A stretch of 64,000 bases of DNA. Origin: Hymenopellis radicata. Taxonomy: Eukaryota > Basidiomycota > Agaricomycetes > Agaricales > Physalacriaceae. The position numbers were made by a program, and so were the translations under genes. Below the pieces are notes generated by a model. The model did not search any database and was not told the origin of the DNA. It saw only the letters and a list, made by a program, of their open reading frames with translations. The stretch lies in the NCBI GenBank assembly GCA_015501595.1, contig JADNRX010000017.1:124001-188000 (forward strand), written 5' to 3'. Below are positions 47,402-62,213 of this stretch, piece after piece. Numbering within the stretch: position 1 is the first letter of the stretch; every line of letters starts with the position of its first letter.

Positions 47402-47409
47402 TCCTGCTC
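47402..47409. repeat. 8-bp target-site duplication, right
   Basis: TCCTGCTC, matching 14551-14558. Confidence 0.85.
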
Positions 47410-48551
47410 GCCTTGGCCACCTTCTGAGAACCTCCTGATCAAGTGGCCCCACGTGGTTCTCGGCCGATGATGTGATGCCAGGGATGGTGGCCAATGATGG
47501 ACGAAAATCAGTGTGGCGTTTCTCCTTGGCTTCCCCACACATTTAAGCGGCAGGCATTGGGTGAAAGTATGCAGATGTGGACTGTTGTAGTCTTTTTTAG
47601 TAGGGCCGCTTTGAGAGTGGGTAAAGATAGGAACGCCAAATCGCGGACGCTATACTTTAGAAGAGAGTGAAAGTAGCTATCACGAACGTGCCTCATAGGA
47701 AACCGCGTCACGCGCGCCCTGTAGATAACATCAGTAAAGGTAGAGGAGAATGGCAGTCGTTCACCGACGAGGATCATATAAGGCGTTTACTCAGTGTCCG
47801 GTTCCGATGTGACATGACGGGAAATAGTCAAGGCGAAGACGCGACGTGTCGCGCGGCGGGAGAAGTTGGCCACTTGTTCTGTGGCACGAAAGGAAAGTCG
47901 TTCCGGTCTCCACGGCAGAAGTGCTGTCAAGAAAGCGTCCAAAGTTAGGTTCTGCGGAGTTGAAACTAGACCGTAATATAGTATAGATTGGATGTGAGAG
48001 TGCACCTGAGAAGATGCAGGCTAAGAACATGCAGAATAGAATGGCATATTCTGTTCAGAAAGAAATTACGGAAGAAAGACACCGCTTCATTGGGATCGGT
48101 TGGCCGTCTTGTCCGTGAACGCAGTATCAGAACAGCGCTGAAGAGCGCTGGAGCTGGCCAGGAACTTGACGTCGACGTCATATATACTGAAGGTTCATAG
48201 TAGACTGCAAAGGCTGAACACAGCAATGTACGCGTTTTGAACGTTCGTTGTTAATCATGATGGCGATAGTACACCGCTTTTAGTGACGACGTTTATTTGA
48301 AGGAGAGGCGGTGATGTGTCGGACACATGCTGTGCCAGCAGCGAGATTAGCGCGCCTGAATGAAAACACGTCAAAACAAAGTCCGTTTCCAAGCTTCGCG
48401 CGCAATATAAAGGTTTCATCATCTCCTCTCCTGACTTGCATCTCGCACCTCTCCAGCATCCCATTTTCTTGGTGAGCAGCTCGCGTATACGACGCTGATA
48501 TCGTTACTGACGATGTTGACGCCCTTAGTTTCCTTCTTATACGCCTTTACA
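47410..48551. promoter_or_regulatory. Intergenic: displaced MFS promoter and GFA1 promoter
   Basis: Bases after 47409 are the former upstream flank of the MFS gene before the element arrived (inferred from the duplication). The part near 48.4 kb serves GFA1: TATAAA at 48406-48411, about 140 bp before the ATG, followed by a CT-rich stretch usual ahead of highly expressed fungal genes. No gene was recognised between. Confidence 0.5.
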
Positions 48552-51021
<2,470 letters not shown>

Positions 51022-51317
51022 ACGGACTATCTAAAACACCTGTATTAATTCACTCTGTTGCATGGACTCGGAAATTTACTGTACTTGTACGTATACGGTG
51101 GTATAAAATAGAGACATAACATGGACTCTTTCAAAATAGGTACCACTCTTTTGTTCGGTTTGTTTAGCTGGTGTTATATCATCCGAATTGACGCATTGTT
51201 CACTTTGTATGCTGCGAATGTGGGCGCTAGTGTACTACCCGTATTTCCGCGCGGCATATACCCCGGTTAGCCGATGCAGAGTTGATTTCGCCGACAACCC
51301 GCGGTAGTCCCCTGACC

Positions 51318-51919
51318 ATGACTTCAATCGCAGGGCACCAACCAAAAACGCTCCCAGCCATCTCGGCGGGGGCGGACGAGATGTTGAGCTACATGCATCA
51401 GCAGATACAGCGGGCTGTCGCGGATGCTAGCTCTCAAATGAAGCGTCTGCAACAGAGCAATGCAGAGTTGGAGGGGGAACTGCAGGCTGCCAGGGTATGC
51501 CAAAAAATTGATGGCTTTGTATACCGGATCTCAGGCTTTGTTAGGGCTCCACTCACAAGGCTCTGATAGAGGGGTACGCCTACCGTCACGAGCTGACCCG
51601 CGCGACGGCGGACGTGGACGCCATGAAATCTGTTCTGACTGCTCTGGGCATGCAGTATTCGTCCGACGCGACTACGGGCGAGCGCGTATTGACGTGCTAT
51701 GAGGCGTGGCGCAGCCACCTTGGCTCGAACATCCCCGGTGTCCACCTGAATTTCATCGATCCTCAACCTGTACCGGGACCTGCGGCGTCTGAAGCGCCTC
51801 AATCGCAATCTCGAGCTGAGCCGCCACCACCCCCGATCTACGCTGAACAGCAGCATTCCATCTTCCGGGAGCAGCAGCTTCCTGTTTGTGTGTCACCCGC
51901 GGATACGATCTCTCACTAA
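51318..51919 (+). CDS. Small coiled-coil protein, unknown
   Basis: Two exons joined over an intron of about 70 bp after 'LEGELQAAR'. The N-terminal third predicts a coiled coil ('MHQQIQRAVADASSQMKRLQ'), the middle is helical ('AYRHELTRATADVDAMKSVL') and the C-terminal part is Pro/Gln/Ser-rich and disordered. ATG 51318 is the first start in frame. It begins 297 bp after the GFA1 stop on the same strand. No catalytic motif; function unknown. Confidence 0.55.
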
Positions 51920-53308
51920 GGCTTCTTGTATGGCTTTTTACTGTGAGATGTCTTTTCTTCGTTCTTCTCAAAAAAAACTCTGACATCCTCCCTGTAGATT
52001 TACGTGTATCTCATTATCTTTGCTTTCGTATTGCCTCGTATTGCTCCATCTTGTACCCGAAATCGCTAATTGTTGTAATCTATCAGTCGACTCCTCTCGC
52101 GCTCAGAGAGCGAAGCGACATCAAAAAGCTGTGTTCCGTCAACGAGGAACGCGTCGTATGGGTCATAGAGTGGATGACCTTCAAGACACTCGGCCATACA
52201 GCGGCGAGCGTACAAAACGCGAGGAGCCATGATAATGCAAGAGAGCGTTGGCTGAAGAGAGGACAGGAAGAAATGGGATGAAGTGGATGATAGAGACTCG
52301 ACCTGGATCAATCCCCATTTTATACGCGCCTCAACGCGAATGAACGCGACCAACTGAATTCATGGGAAATCGTCGGTGACAGATGGAGATTGAACAGCAC
52401 CGGATCGAGGTAGGTTATGGCAACTGCCACGAGATTGGGTCCCTGCATGTTTATTGTTGCGCTTTTGTCTTTCTTTATGCCGCAGCCATCACTGGACGAG
52501 GGCTCATCCGGAACCCCCCCCAAGTATGTCCACAAAACTCTTCCAGAATGACTACGCGCGTATGTTCTATCCAAAGGCTCGCGGATACACGCATGGATGC
52601 GGATGGGCTTCAAGCTGATGATTCGCGCGCCTTTTTGAAGGCGTTCAAATTGGCGACCTAATATATCGGGACTCTTTAGGCCTCTTGTACGCTGGAATCA
52701 ACATCACGAAATGCTCTTCTTCCAAAGGTGTTACGACCGCCGACACGGCGGTCATGGCCCTTGGTGATGAAGACGTGGGCTCCCGTGAGTTCGCGTTCAC
52801 CTAGTGTCAAGCACTGAGTGATTGACCAGAGATATAAGCCTTGTCATCCATGTGCACCCATCAGCGAGCTCGTCCATTCGTCGGTAAGACGCTTCCTGCT
52901 TTATGCTAATACAGCGTGTGCTGATCAGCGCTAGGAAGACAGTCGTTGTCCATGATATTCTATCTGTGCTAGAACAGGTACTTCTACCTACAGTTTGAAA
53001 TTTCGTCCACCTATAACTTTGATTATCCAGGACGAGAATTTGCTTCCTAGTGACGCTGAACTGGCGCGAAGAATGACGGCCCGATATGTCGTCCTTGTTG
53101 ATTCCGGTGCCCTCAACGATTCGGCGGCTTCATAACCCAGACGCTCCGGCTTTCCGGATTTAGCAGGTGTGGCGGACTTGAGGTCATCGATATGATGCGA
53201 TTCACCCACAGTATATCAGCTTTGTCAGGATCCCCCCGATACACAAGGAAAATGGCTCGGCATATATAACTGACTGGTGCTTTTTCTTAAGAAATACCTG
53301 AACGAAAT
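51920..53308. other. Intergenic, no supported gene
   Basis: A minus-strand frame at 52066-52353 contains 'MAPRVLYARRCMAECLEGHP' and ends within 55 residues; it could be a tiny gene but has no support beyond length. A plus-strand stretch near 52680-52800 ('GLLYAGINITKC') may be an exon remnant. Confidence 0.35.
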
Positions 53309-54665
53309 ATGGCCTTCGTTAAACTCAACAACAGTGCCACTTTTGGCTGGCTCTTGAGTTCATCCATTTTGTTTCGCAGCTCACGGCGCTGGTGTGGATC
53401 GAAGCGCTTCGAAGTGCAAAGCGTTTCTCAAGACAGTCATCGAAGTAGAAAAGTTGTGGTTCTTATTGAAGACGCGTTCTGACAGTTCGGAAGGCCGGAT
53501 TCCGTCACTTCGACACCGCCGAAATGTACCGTCAGTAATTCCTTGAACCTTCTCCCGCGCTACCCGTTCTCACAGAACATTAACATTGTAGGGACGGAAC
53601 CGGTGCTTTGCGTGGCCATCAGGGAATCCGGCATTCCTCGTGAATCGTTCTTTGTCGCGACCGTAAGGATGAGGTCTGACGCTGTCTAGGTTATACCACA
53701 AACATATGGTGGCGAAGTCCTTCCAGCAGAGCCTGAAGAATCTAGGCATGGATTACGTTGATCTGGTATGCGTGTCTTTCGCGTTGCCACATCGCGACTA
53801 TTGACATGACGTCGTGCAGTATCTCATGCATGCTCCCCAAATCGAAGGTAAGATTGCTCGTGGTACGCAGACTGCAACCACTACTAATGAATCGATGTCA
53901 CAGTTCCCTCTGAATGCGGGTGGCACGTTGAAGACTGGACAGGCCGACATTCAATGAGTCTTATGTATGCCGAGATGGAGAAGCTTCTGGCCACTGGCAA
54001 AGTCAGAGCAATCGGAGTGAGTAATTTCTCCATCAAGACGTAGGTGACTTTTTGTCTCGGTGGCACATACGGTGTAATGACCCTCCCCGGCCTTACCGAG
54101 CTCTTGACCACAGCGAAAGTAGTCCCGGCAGTCAATCAAGTCGAGTATGTGGATTCATGTCGTAGCTTCGACGCGGTAGCTTAAGCAGGTGGATATCTAC
54201 TCTACAGACTCCATCCGTTCTTGGCGCAGAATGATCTGGTAGAATTCCCCCCCAAAAAGGGATCGCTACACAGGCGTACTCGGCAACATGTGGGTCGCTT
54301 GCGTCTTCTCTCCTCCATGGCTGAGCTTCGGTGGCCTAGGTCACAACGACAGAGTCCGGACTGATTTAACGCTGCAAGGCATTGCCGCCAAGCACGGAGT
54401 GTCGGCAACGCAGGTCATCTTGGGATGGCATCAAGCTCGCGGTGTTATCATTGTAACGAGAAGTAGTAATGCTATTAGACAGCAGGAGAACTTGCGTGTA
54501 AGTGCTCGTGCGCGTGTGTTTAGTGCGTATCTTATAAACTTAGCTACTGTGGGCGAAGAAGACATGCTGGCTATCGCGAAGCTGGATCGCGCCGAGAGGA
54601 TCAACGCGAGCCCGGATAAGAATGGTATCTTCATGGGATGCACCGTTGAGCGCTTGGGGTGGTAG
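53309..54665 (+). pseudogene. Aldo/keto reductase, multiply frameshifted
   Basis: NADPH-dependent carbonyl reductase family. Recognisable blocks in order: 'MAFVKLNNSATF', 'GFRHFDTAEMYRTEPVLC' (catalytic Asp and Tyr), 'KHMVAKSFQQSLKNLGMDYV', 'YLMHAPQIEVPSECGW' (catalytic His), 'EMEKLLATGKVRAIGVSNFS', 'LLTTAKVVPAVNQVE', 'HPFLAQNDLVEF', 'GIATQAYSATCGSLA', 'TLQGIAAKHGVSATQVILGW' and 'AIAKLDRAERINAS'. The Lys block is not seen. Normal introns cannot reconcile the frame after the N-terminus, before 'KHMVAK', after 'SNFSIKT', before 'HPFLAQ' and in the C/A run near 54247. Either a decayed gene or a poor consensus stretch. Confidence 0.65.
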
Positions 54666-55014
54666 GTCCAACTCGCGTGGCGCTCTAGCATTCGGCAAAT
54701 GTGATTGGTGGCACTCTGGACCGGTTTTTGACGTTGACGGAGAGCGTACAGCTGCCGAAAAAGAGAGATTTGTCCCACGAGGATGGCCCAGAGCTCATAT
54801 ATTAACGTCTTCTTACTGGGAAGTTGTTCTGTTATCATGGCATCTATACCATCAGTCCTCTAATTAACCATCATTCACGTCTGAAATGAAGGAGTCCCGC
54901 AACGTCCTTTGGCAGGTTTGTAAACGTGTGTTCCGTCGGTCGGTAACACGTTCCGCTGAAGACTTTATCATGATTGTCGCGATGAAGGGACGCAGCAAAC
55001 GCCTAATGGCGACC

Positions 55015-55017
55015 TGA
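55015..55017. repeat. 3-bp target duplication TGA, left
   Basis: TGA directly before the CACTA-type end; repeated at 62582-62584. Confidence 0.8.
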
Positions 55018-55223
55018 CACCGGCGGCAATACCCAGCGTGGTTGAAACACAACCACGTCCGTCGTGGTTGTTGCCGTGGTGTGATCGACGACCGTGAGGA
55101 CATTAGTAAGTAGCGTACCGTAAGCATAATACGTCCGACGCGCGACGCGTTTCAATTCAATGCACGTATGCCTCATGTCCTTTCATCCTTTCATTCTGAC
55201 TGCCAATCACCGACAAAGTTCTA

Positions 55224-56794
55224 ATGCCACCTTGGGCTCCTGGATATACCCCGTCGAATGGTCGCAAGAGCAAGCGCCAGAGATCTCCCACTCCACCTCC
55301 ATCCAACTCAGATCAGGCCTCTCAGTCGAGTCCATCTCGGAAGAGGCAACGTCGCGCGGGGAATCAACCACCACCATCCGCTCCTCCTCCTCCTCCACCA
55401 CCACCACCACCACCACCCGCTCCTGCTCCTGCACCACGCAAAGACCTGTATCATATCAGCCAGGATGAGATTCCTGAGGATGCTCGGACAATCAAGGTGT
55501 GCATTTTCTTCATATTTCATTCATTTTTAACAAACTCTTTAGACTGCACTTGAGCTTCATATCCGTATCCTTGGCGTTTTGACAGATATGAATGCTCTTC
55601 CTCCTGCCGTTGATGATGTCCTTCAAGCTCAGTTTGAGCGACTCTTCGGCTCTGAGAACTCCATCAGCCTTACCGTTCATGCAGCACTCAAAGGCACCAA
55701 CGTCACAGCTCAGGCTGTCTCCAAGATCCAGTCTGTTCACAGCAATGCTGGTACGAGCATCATCGCGAAGAATATGCGTCGAGTCGAGGAGGATTTCCTT
55801 TCCATCATCTTTGGCACTCTCGAGCGTTGCGGCTTGCAACAATGGGCACCCGATATTCGTGCTGGCACACCCAATTCCATGTATAACTCTCTTCACGAGC
55901 ACATCGCCCTCTCTACATTCAAGACTGTTACGATTGCGCATGCCTACATTTTTCTCAAGCCGAACCCGGCATATCTGAAGAAACACAACTTCCTTCAGCA
56001 GCTCTATCGCAACTTTGTTTTTTCTTACCTGAAAGGCAAGGCCGACCGTGAAGCGCGCAATCCTGGAAGTCTTGCAGTCTCGAAAACCATGAACAACGTG
56101 TACAGACGCCGTGATGATGTACGTTGTTATTCGACTTCAATACCTGCACTGAATACTTTTAGTTGCGAATGGCCCGCATTAGTCAACTCAAAAGTGAAGG
56201 CTTTCATTCACGCTACCTTAGCCTGATGGAGGAGATTGATGCCCACTCTGACGATGAGGAAGCAGACAACGACGAGTACCACATCAAGCACAAACTCGGG
56301 CGAGCAACCCTAGTTACGGAGATGTTCCGAAAGTTGGATGAGAATCGCGCACAGATTGCTCTGCGTAGTAGGAAGACACGTTGGACCAAGTGAGCATAAA
56401 TTTTCGCTCTATTGAGAGCTGCATTAATAGTGTCGTCAACAGAGCTCAGCGTACTCGTGTACCCACCGATGAGCTGACGCGTATCCCGGGCCTTCCGCAG
56501 AATGTTCCGCTCGATTGGTTTGAGCCCGATTTCTATAACAATTCTCTGACTGTGCGTGAGCGGGCGCAATACATGGACAACGGGGTCGTACTTCCTAAAC
56601 GAGAATGGTGTCAGACACTGGAGAATATTCGGATGTGGAAGAACCTAGATGACAAGGCGTTTGAACTACAGTTTGGAAACGACAAGCTCGCTCTCTACAA
56701 TCTCCCCACGGAAGAGGAGCTGCAACAGCTGGATGAATACGAGGCGGAGGAGCGGGAGCAAGAGGAAGATGAGGGGATGGAAGAAGACTTGTAG
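55224..56794 (+). CDS. Second gene of the CACTA-type element, unknown
   Basis: Begins 206 bp inside the left end. Exon 1 encodes a basic N-terminus ('NGRKSKRQRSPTPPPSNSDQ') and a proline run of 12 (residues about 57-68). After a 45-bp intron follows a helical region ('VDDVLQAQFERLFGSENSIS', 'LTVHAALKGTNVTAQAVSKI'), then 'LLQQLYRNFVF'-like helices ('FLQQLYRNFVFSYLKGKADR'), an acidic stretch ('HSDDEEADNDEYH') and a C-terminal block 'TRIPGLPQNVPLDWFEPDFY' ending in a Glu-rich tail. It may be the DNA-binding partner of the transposase, like TNPA in plant CACTA elements; this is by position only. No known domain recognised. Confidence 0.65.
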
Positions 56795-57453
56795 ATCAAT
56801 TCGTACCACTTTCCATGTTAAAATATTTCGAGCCAGGCTCATAAATTAACGACGATGGTCGACATGCCTTCGCACATGGCTGCAATCAGACTGCACAAAG
56901 GTACAGTCCATACATACCAAGTGCGAGCACTATGTACCAGCCCTGTGAGTACGCCGAAGCGAGTCCACAGCAGTGGTGACATGGCGGCAGGGAAGAGAAC
57001 GAGGTTTGACCGCAGAAGGTAGACACAATGGCCTGGTGGTCGTCTGGCGATATAGGCGGGGGTGACTGTTGCTGGTGTGGATGAGGGTGGCGGCACACGC
57101 GGACGATGGGTGAGTCGAGTATAAGCCACCATAGGCGTGCCCTGCGTCTGGCGTAGAGGTGGTGGCCAGACTACGGCGTCGTAGAATAATTCTGGGTGAG
57201 AACACCAAAAAAAAATTCAATCCACACACACCATTTAGGCGCACACGTCCACGACGTCGTATCTGCCTGATCCTCCAATCCACAACACTTAAGACGTCCC
57301 AATCATCCATGTAGCGCAGCCTCTGTTCAGAGGGCTTACGCGTTCTCCAACCGGTCAAGGCAACATCATCTCATTCGTTCCGGAAAGCAGTGGTCGCATA
57401 AGCAAGATGGCGGGCGAGAACGCGACGAGTATATGGTGGGAAGAGACGAGAGT

Positions 57454-57517
57454 GGAGCGATGACGCAGTTCAATGTCCGATCTGCAGAGATCGGACATTG
57501 AACTGCGTCATCGCTCC
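57454..57517. repeat. Perfect inverted repeat, 30-bp arms, 4-nt loop
   Basis: Arms 57454-57483 and 57488-57517 match exactly around GCAG, in non-coding DNA of the CACTA-type element. Confidence 0.9.
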
Positions 57518-57610
57518 TACGCTCCTCTCACTTCTCGTTGCGCCTCATCCTTGCGCGCAGAACGAGCACGCAGACGCCGCGGTGGCGTTGAGTCGGAGGA
57601 GCTGTGATCG

Positions 57611-57652
57611 AGTCGTCTCGATTTTGGCCCATGGGCCAAAATCGAGACGACT
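57611..57652. repeat. Perfect 42-bp palindrome without loop
   Basis: Centred on CCCATGGG, both halves exact. It lies 94 bp from the other hairpin. Confidence 0.9.
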
Positions 57653-57689
57653 GATCTCAGTCTGCAGACAAACAGCATCAAAGAAAGAT

Positions 57690-57804
57690 GTCCTTTCTCC
57701 AGTTCTTTCCTCTATCTCCCGGATCGCCTCCCTACCTCTTGTTCTTGGTCGGCTACCCTCTCCTGGACCCAGAGAGGGCAGTCCCGCCATTGTTTGCGCC
57801 CTTG

Positions 57805-57837
<33 letters not shown>

Positions 57838-58290
57838 CCCATCCAATGCTTCTTTCAACAACTCGTTCTCCCTCGTTCCTCAACGGATTTTCTTCGCCTT
57901 TGGATGACTGCCCTCCCATGCATGATGTGAGGGCAGCTCCACTGCGTTTCGGCCCTTCCCGCCGTCAGCGCCGCCGTCGCGCCCCCCACCCATCCCCCAT
58001 CCAACCCTCCTCCTTCCAACGACTTGTTCTCCCGCGTTTCTTGACGGATTTCTGTGGATCTTGGACTGCTGGCCTCTACTGGAATCATAGAGGGCAGTCC
58101 CGCTATCGTTCGCCCTTTGCGCCGTCGGCGCCGCCGTCGCGGTCGCCACCCGTCCCCCATCCAATCCTTCCTCCAATAACTCGTGCTCCCTCGTTCCTCA
58201 ACGGATTTTCTTCGGCTTTGGATGACTGCCCTTTTCTCTTACAGGAGAGGGCAGTCCCGCAATTGTTCACCCTTCCAGCGTCTCCACATC
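57690..58290. repeat. Degenerate tandem repeats, about 170 bp
   Basis: Three to four diverged copies of a unit with 'CAACGGATTTTCTTCGCC', 'TGGATGACTGCCCT' and 'GAGGGCAGTCCCGC', best seen at about 57840, 58010 and 58180. Confidence 0.7.
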
Positions 58291-58409
58291 CCTTTTCTCG
58301 GGTGGACGACGACGGGACTGGCCTTGCGCCAAACAACGGGACAGACACCAATAACGATGACGCTGGAGGTGGCGGGTGGGTAGGCAAGAGACGCCGCGGA
58401 CGCGTCTGG

Positions 58410-58720
58410 GGAAGATTTTGATGGCGTTCTGGATGACCTTAAGGACGTATGTCTGTTATTCATTCGCGATATTCGGATTCTACTAACTCGTTCACAGCTA
58501 CTGCGGCATTCACTCGCCTGCCTCTGTCGTCAAATGCCTCATCTGTGCGAAGTGGTTCTGCAACTTGCGCGGTAACACCTCGGCGTCCCACATCTCTCGC
58601 CAAGATGAACCTGGGCCAAGTTCTCGTATGTGCACCATGCAACGGCGCCGTCGACCAGCTCACCAAAAAGATCCACATCACAGGCCTCAAAGTTATCCGA
58701 CTCACCACCATGGCTGCAGC
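58410..58720 (+). pseudogene. Captured upf1 (RNA helicase) fragments
   Basis: '[20 protein letters not shown]' then '[12 protein letters not shown]' is the start of the UPF1 Cys/His-rich domain, followed directly by '[20 protein letters not shown]' and '[10 protein letters not shown]' from the helicase core; several hundred residues between the two are missing. A 51-bp intron (58447-58497) with a CTAAC branch site stands before the first block, so the source was genomic. No open frame spans the pieces. UPF1 itself drives nonsense-mediated decay. Confidence 0.75.
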
Positions 58721-59115
58721 CTCATCGCGCTGTGGTTGCAGTCTCACTGCGCCGTCGTTGCGGTCTCACGGAGCCCTCGTCGTGGTCTCACGGAGCCGTT
58801 GTCGTCCCCCTCTCACCGTGTCGCCGTCGTCCCACTGCGCCATAGTCCTCCTCTCACTGAGCTGTCCTCGTCCCCACTCTCATCGTGTTGCTGCTGTCCC
58901 GATCTCGTCGCACCGTCGTCTCAGTCTTCCTACATTATTCTTACCGTATGGCACTATCATGCACAGTTGAGTGCCCTTTTGCAATTGCCGAAGGGTGCTC
59001 ACTGGGCATGAATACATCGTGTGTTACATTGAGAATGATCGAGTACGAGTTGCTGGTAGCAATGCATAAATCACAAAACTACACTATAACAAATAGGAAT
59101 TCTATCTACAGAACA
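58721..59115. other. Non-coding part of the CACTA-type element
   Basis: Imperfect repeats of 'GCGCCGTCGT' and 'TCTCACGGAGCC' follow the upf1 piece, then plain sequence up to the transposase stop. Nothing else seen. Confidence 0.4.
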
Positions 59116-62100
59116 TTACCTACGACCACGGTTCAATGCCCAACAGACCACCATTGTCTCTCGGTTTATTCCGTACGTACCCGCTGGTCGCTTGAATGTC
59201 GTCAAGTGAGTAATAATGTGCTTCGGCTCAATAACAAATGACTGGTTGGAGGGTGTACTGTCAACCAAACTAGACATTAATCGTGGGTTGTGGATGTATG
59301 GCGCTCGTTCGGCCTCAGCGCTGGAGAGCAACCGATGACAGTTCACGAGAATGAAGGTCCGCATCACATCCTCGAGTGGGATTTGCCAAATAGTATGGAT
59401 GAAGCCGGTATACGTGGACTGAGTTTGAGGACTGTAGAACTGAATAGCACTGTTTCCGATATGAGATATCTGGCAGCTGTACGTGCGCTTGTCTAGAATG
59501 AACTGTGGAGGTCGACGAGCAGAAGGGGGAAGGATGAGGGCAGCACTTGGATGGGGAAGCTGCAAGTATCCACGGTATGCACGCCCTGTGAGACGCAGAT
59601 ACTGCAAGATCATGTCATACTCAGTAGGTGCTAATCTGGGTGCCTCTCCGAGTATATTGGCGACATCAACAGTGGAAAGTTGTGCATCTGAAAGAACAAA
59701 TCGTGAGCCTTGGGAAGGCTCCAGAATCTCTGCAAGCTTCTTCATATCTGCATCTCCAGATTGATTGTCATGAAGACGGCCCTCCAAACGACACCGACGA
59801 GCCATTTGACGTAGCATGGTAAGATCCAAATCACTGAGATGACTATTTGTATTGATCTTTTGCAAGAGACCATTCATACGCTCTCCGGCAAACTCGCTAA
59901 GCGCAGCGAGAGGACCCCAATATTTTAGGAGATCACCATTATGCATGGCATAGTGATGATTGAACATAGATTTTGGATCAGAGTCAGGATAAAGGTGTGG
60001 AAGGGAGGACCGATAAGGAATATAGTGGTTCATATAGGCGTCTGCCTCAGCATTTGAGGTCTTATAGGAAGCAACAATATTTGTGCATGCAACAAGATGA
60101 ACGAAGCTGGCAAGGAGCTGATCCTCGAATTCTGTATGGTTTGAGGTCCACCAGAACTCAGGAATGATGAGAGGAAAGATGATAGTGAAAAGAGTAAGGT
60201 ATTGCTCGGCCTTCAGCTTTCCATGACCAGGTTCTCCAAGGTTTCCTGGTGGGCGAGATACCCAAGTAGGCAGTGAGACTTCCTGTATACAAGTACGAAT
60301 AGCTTGTAGCTGTTCATCCTCAAAGGTAAAAGGTCCTCGTTTAGTTCCTTCCGCCTCAGGCTTATAGTTAGCATCCATAGGATCATCCTCGTCAGGATTA
60401 ACAGCAGGTACTGGAGTGGCCACGTGGAGTGGGAGTATGAGAGGTAGTAGGGGCAGGTGCAGGAGTTGCACGGGGAGTAATGCTATCTGAAGACTGAGAT
60501 CGTATAGTGACTGAACGAGCATCTTGAGAGGATTTTAAAGCTTCAGCAACAGCAGCATCATGCTCTGCTGCTTCCTGTCTAAGATCTTCTAGCTCATCTT
60601 CAGATTCCCATATATCCTCCTCTGTAAAAGTCTCCTCCTTCTCAAGTTCTGCTAGATTCTGAGCTGTTTGAGCATCACGGCCTATACCCCAAAGACGGCG
60701 TAACTGATGTTGGAGAATACCTTCCAGCCAATTATGTAGAAAACCAAGAACCAAGTGCTTAACTGGATCCCATTCAGGAAGGCGGTGTAGTGCTGTCCAA
60801 CGAACACCAGTTTTTGCAACATGAGCAGTTCTAGCTGACTTGGTTGTGAGATTCAACCAGACTTGAGCCTGCTCTCGTACTTCGACCCCACTTCGTGCAT
60901 TCCAAGTTGTAGGATCCAATTCCTCAATTCGACTAGCGGGAAGGTCGCAAAAGGAACAAAACATTTCACCGCTTGGTGCAACAAATCCCCCAACCTTACG
61001 AATAGCTTGTAGATCAGCTAAAACAGGAATAACTTCAGTCTGAACATCAACACCGGTGGGAAAGCGATATGTTGGAATCTGTCGTGGAGGGGCAGGAGGA
61101 CGATGCATAAGCATACTGTCAATAAAAGGAGTGAGGATATGGGAAATAGTGACAGGATCAGGAGTGTGTGGAGGAGGAATAATGCCGATGATGAAAGTAT
61201 TCTCGGGAAGATATCGAAGTTCCAATGGTAGATTCATGCAATATAGCAGAAGTGCGCCACATGAGACAACTTTGCCTGGAATAATAAATTAAAAGATTTA
61301 AAATATAAATTGAAGAATTCAACATACCAGCAATTTTATTTGTATACGGATTGAACCAATCGATGTAGAATCCAAATACTAGATGATATCGATCTTTTAG
61401 AAAATCCTGCAAGTCCTTCCAAGCAGGACTATCATGAATGTCATGCATGTCGGCACCAAAACCTGCTGAATCCTTCATAAATACCTTCTCCAACTGCTCC
61501 TCAATTTCTCGTCGCCCAAGAAAAAACTGCAACCAAGATTCAAAGTCCTGAGTATTGTAACAGCACTTAGGAACCCACTTTGTTCCATGTGGAGTACGTT
61601 GAAGGCGCCAAAGCGTCTCCCCGCATGGGCGAGAACGAGGAGACTCTCGCCATTGACACTTCCAAGGAACAGGTTTGGGCATAAGCGAGTAACACCCAGG
61701 ACAGCAGATTGTACGAATGATAGTAGGATCGAGGTCGTCATGATTGTAGGCGGTGCGCAGATCGCGAGGAAGATGAAAAGTAGGAATAGTGGCATTAAAG
61801 CCTGGTGCAGTGCGAAGTGCAATAGAGAGTGTATGGAGAAGAGTAGCAATGATGAATTGTAGTGCACGAAGGAGTGTATTAGCATGGTCACGGCTTATAC
61901 CGGCCTTGAGATTGAACCAAATCACTAAGGTGCAGCAGAGCTTGGAAATCTGGCTCATAGGTAGTGTGAGTTCTAGATCATAGCAAATTTTAGTCTAAAA
62001 TATGCAGTAAAGAAGACTCATACCTCGTTGATCGGCAAGGGAGTGAGATAACGGTGCTGATGGTGCGGGGTGTGGTTTGGGAGGCTTTGGAGGTTTCTGA

Positions 62101-62213
62101 GACTCCTTTTCGTGGTTGTTGCGTGTAGAGGCAGAAACCTCGCGGCCATGATGCCAGACACCATAGATCTGGACTTCATAGTGGCTGCATCGAGTGCAAG
62201 TACAGAGAACCAT
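59116..62213 (-). pseudogene. Tnp2-like transposase of the CACTA-type element, one frameshift
   Basis: The start at 62213 gives a Cys/His N-terminus ('CTCTRCSHYEVQIYG'). Introns near 62031 and 61270 join in frame. Blocks: 'TICCPGCYSLMP', 'GETLWRLQ', 'YHLVFGFYIDWFNPYTNKIA' (acidic DWF), 'CMNLPLELRYLPENTFIIGI', 'FVAPSGEMFCSFCDL', 'TGVRWTALHRLPEWDPVKHL', 'FLHNWLEGILQHQLRRLWGI', then after the shift 'EPGHGKLKAEQYLTLFTIIF', 'MFNHHYAMHNGDLLKYWGPL' and 'EFAGERMNGLLQKINTNSHL'. This matches the tnp2 family. Near 60415 one base too many changes the frame; no usable intron covers it. It cuts and moves the element if the shift is a consensus error; otherwise the copy is dead. Confidence 0.8.
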
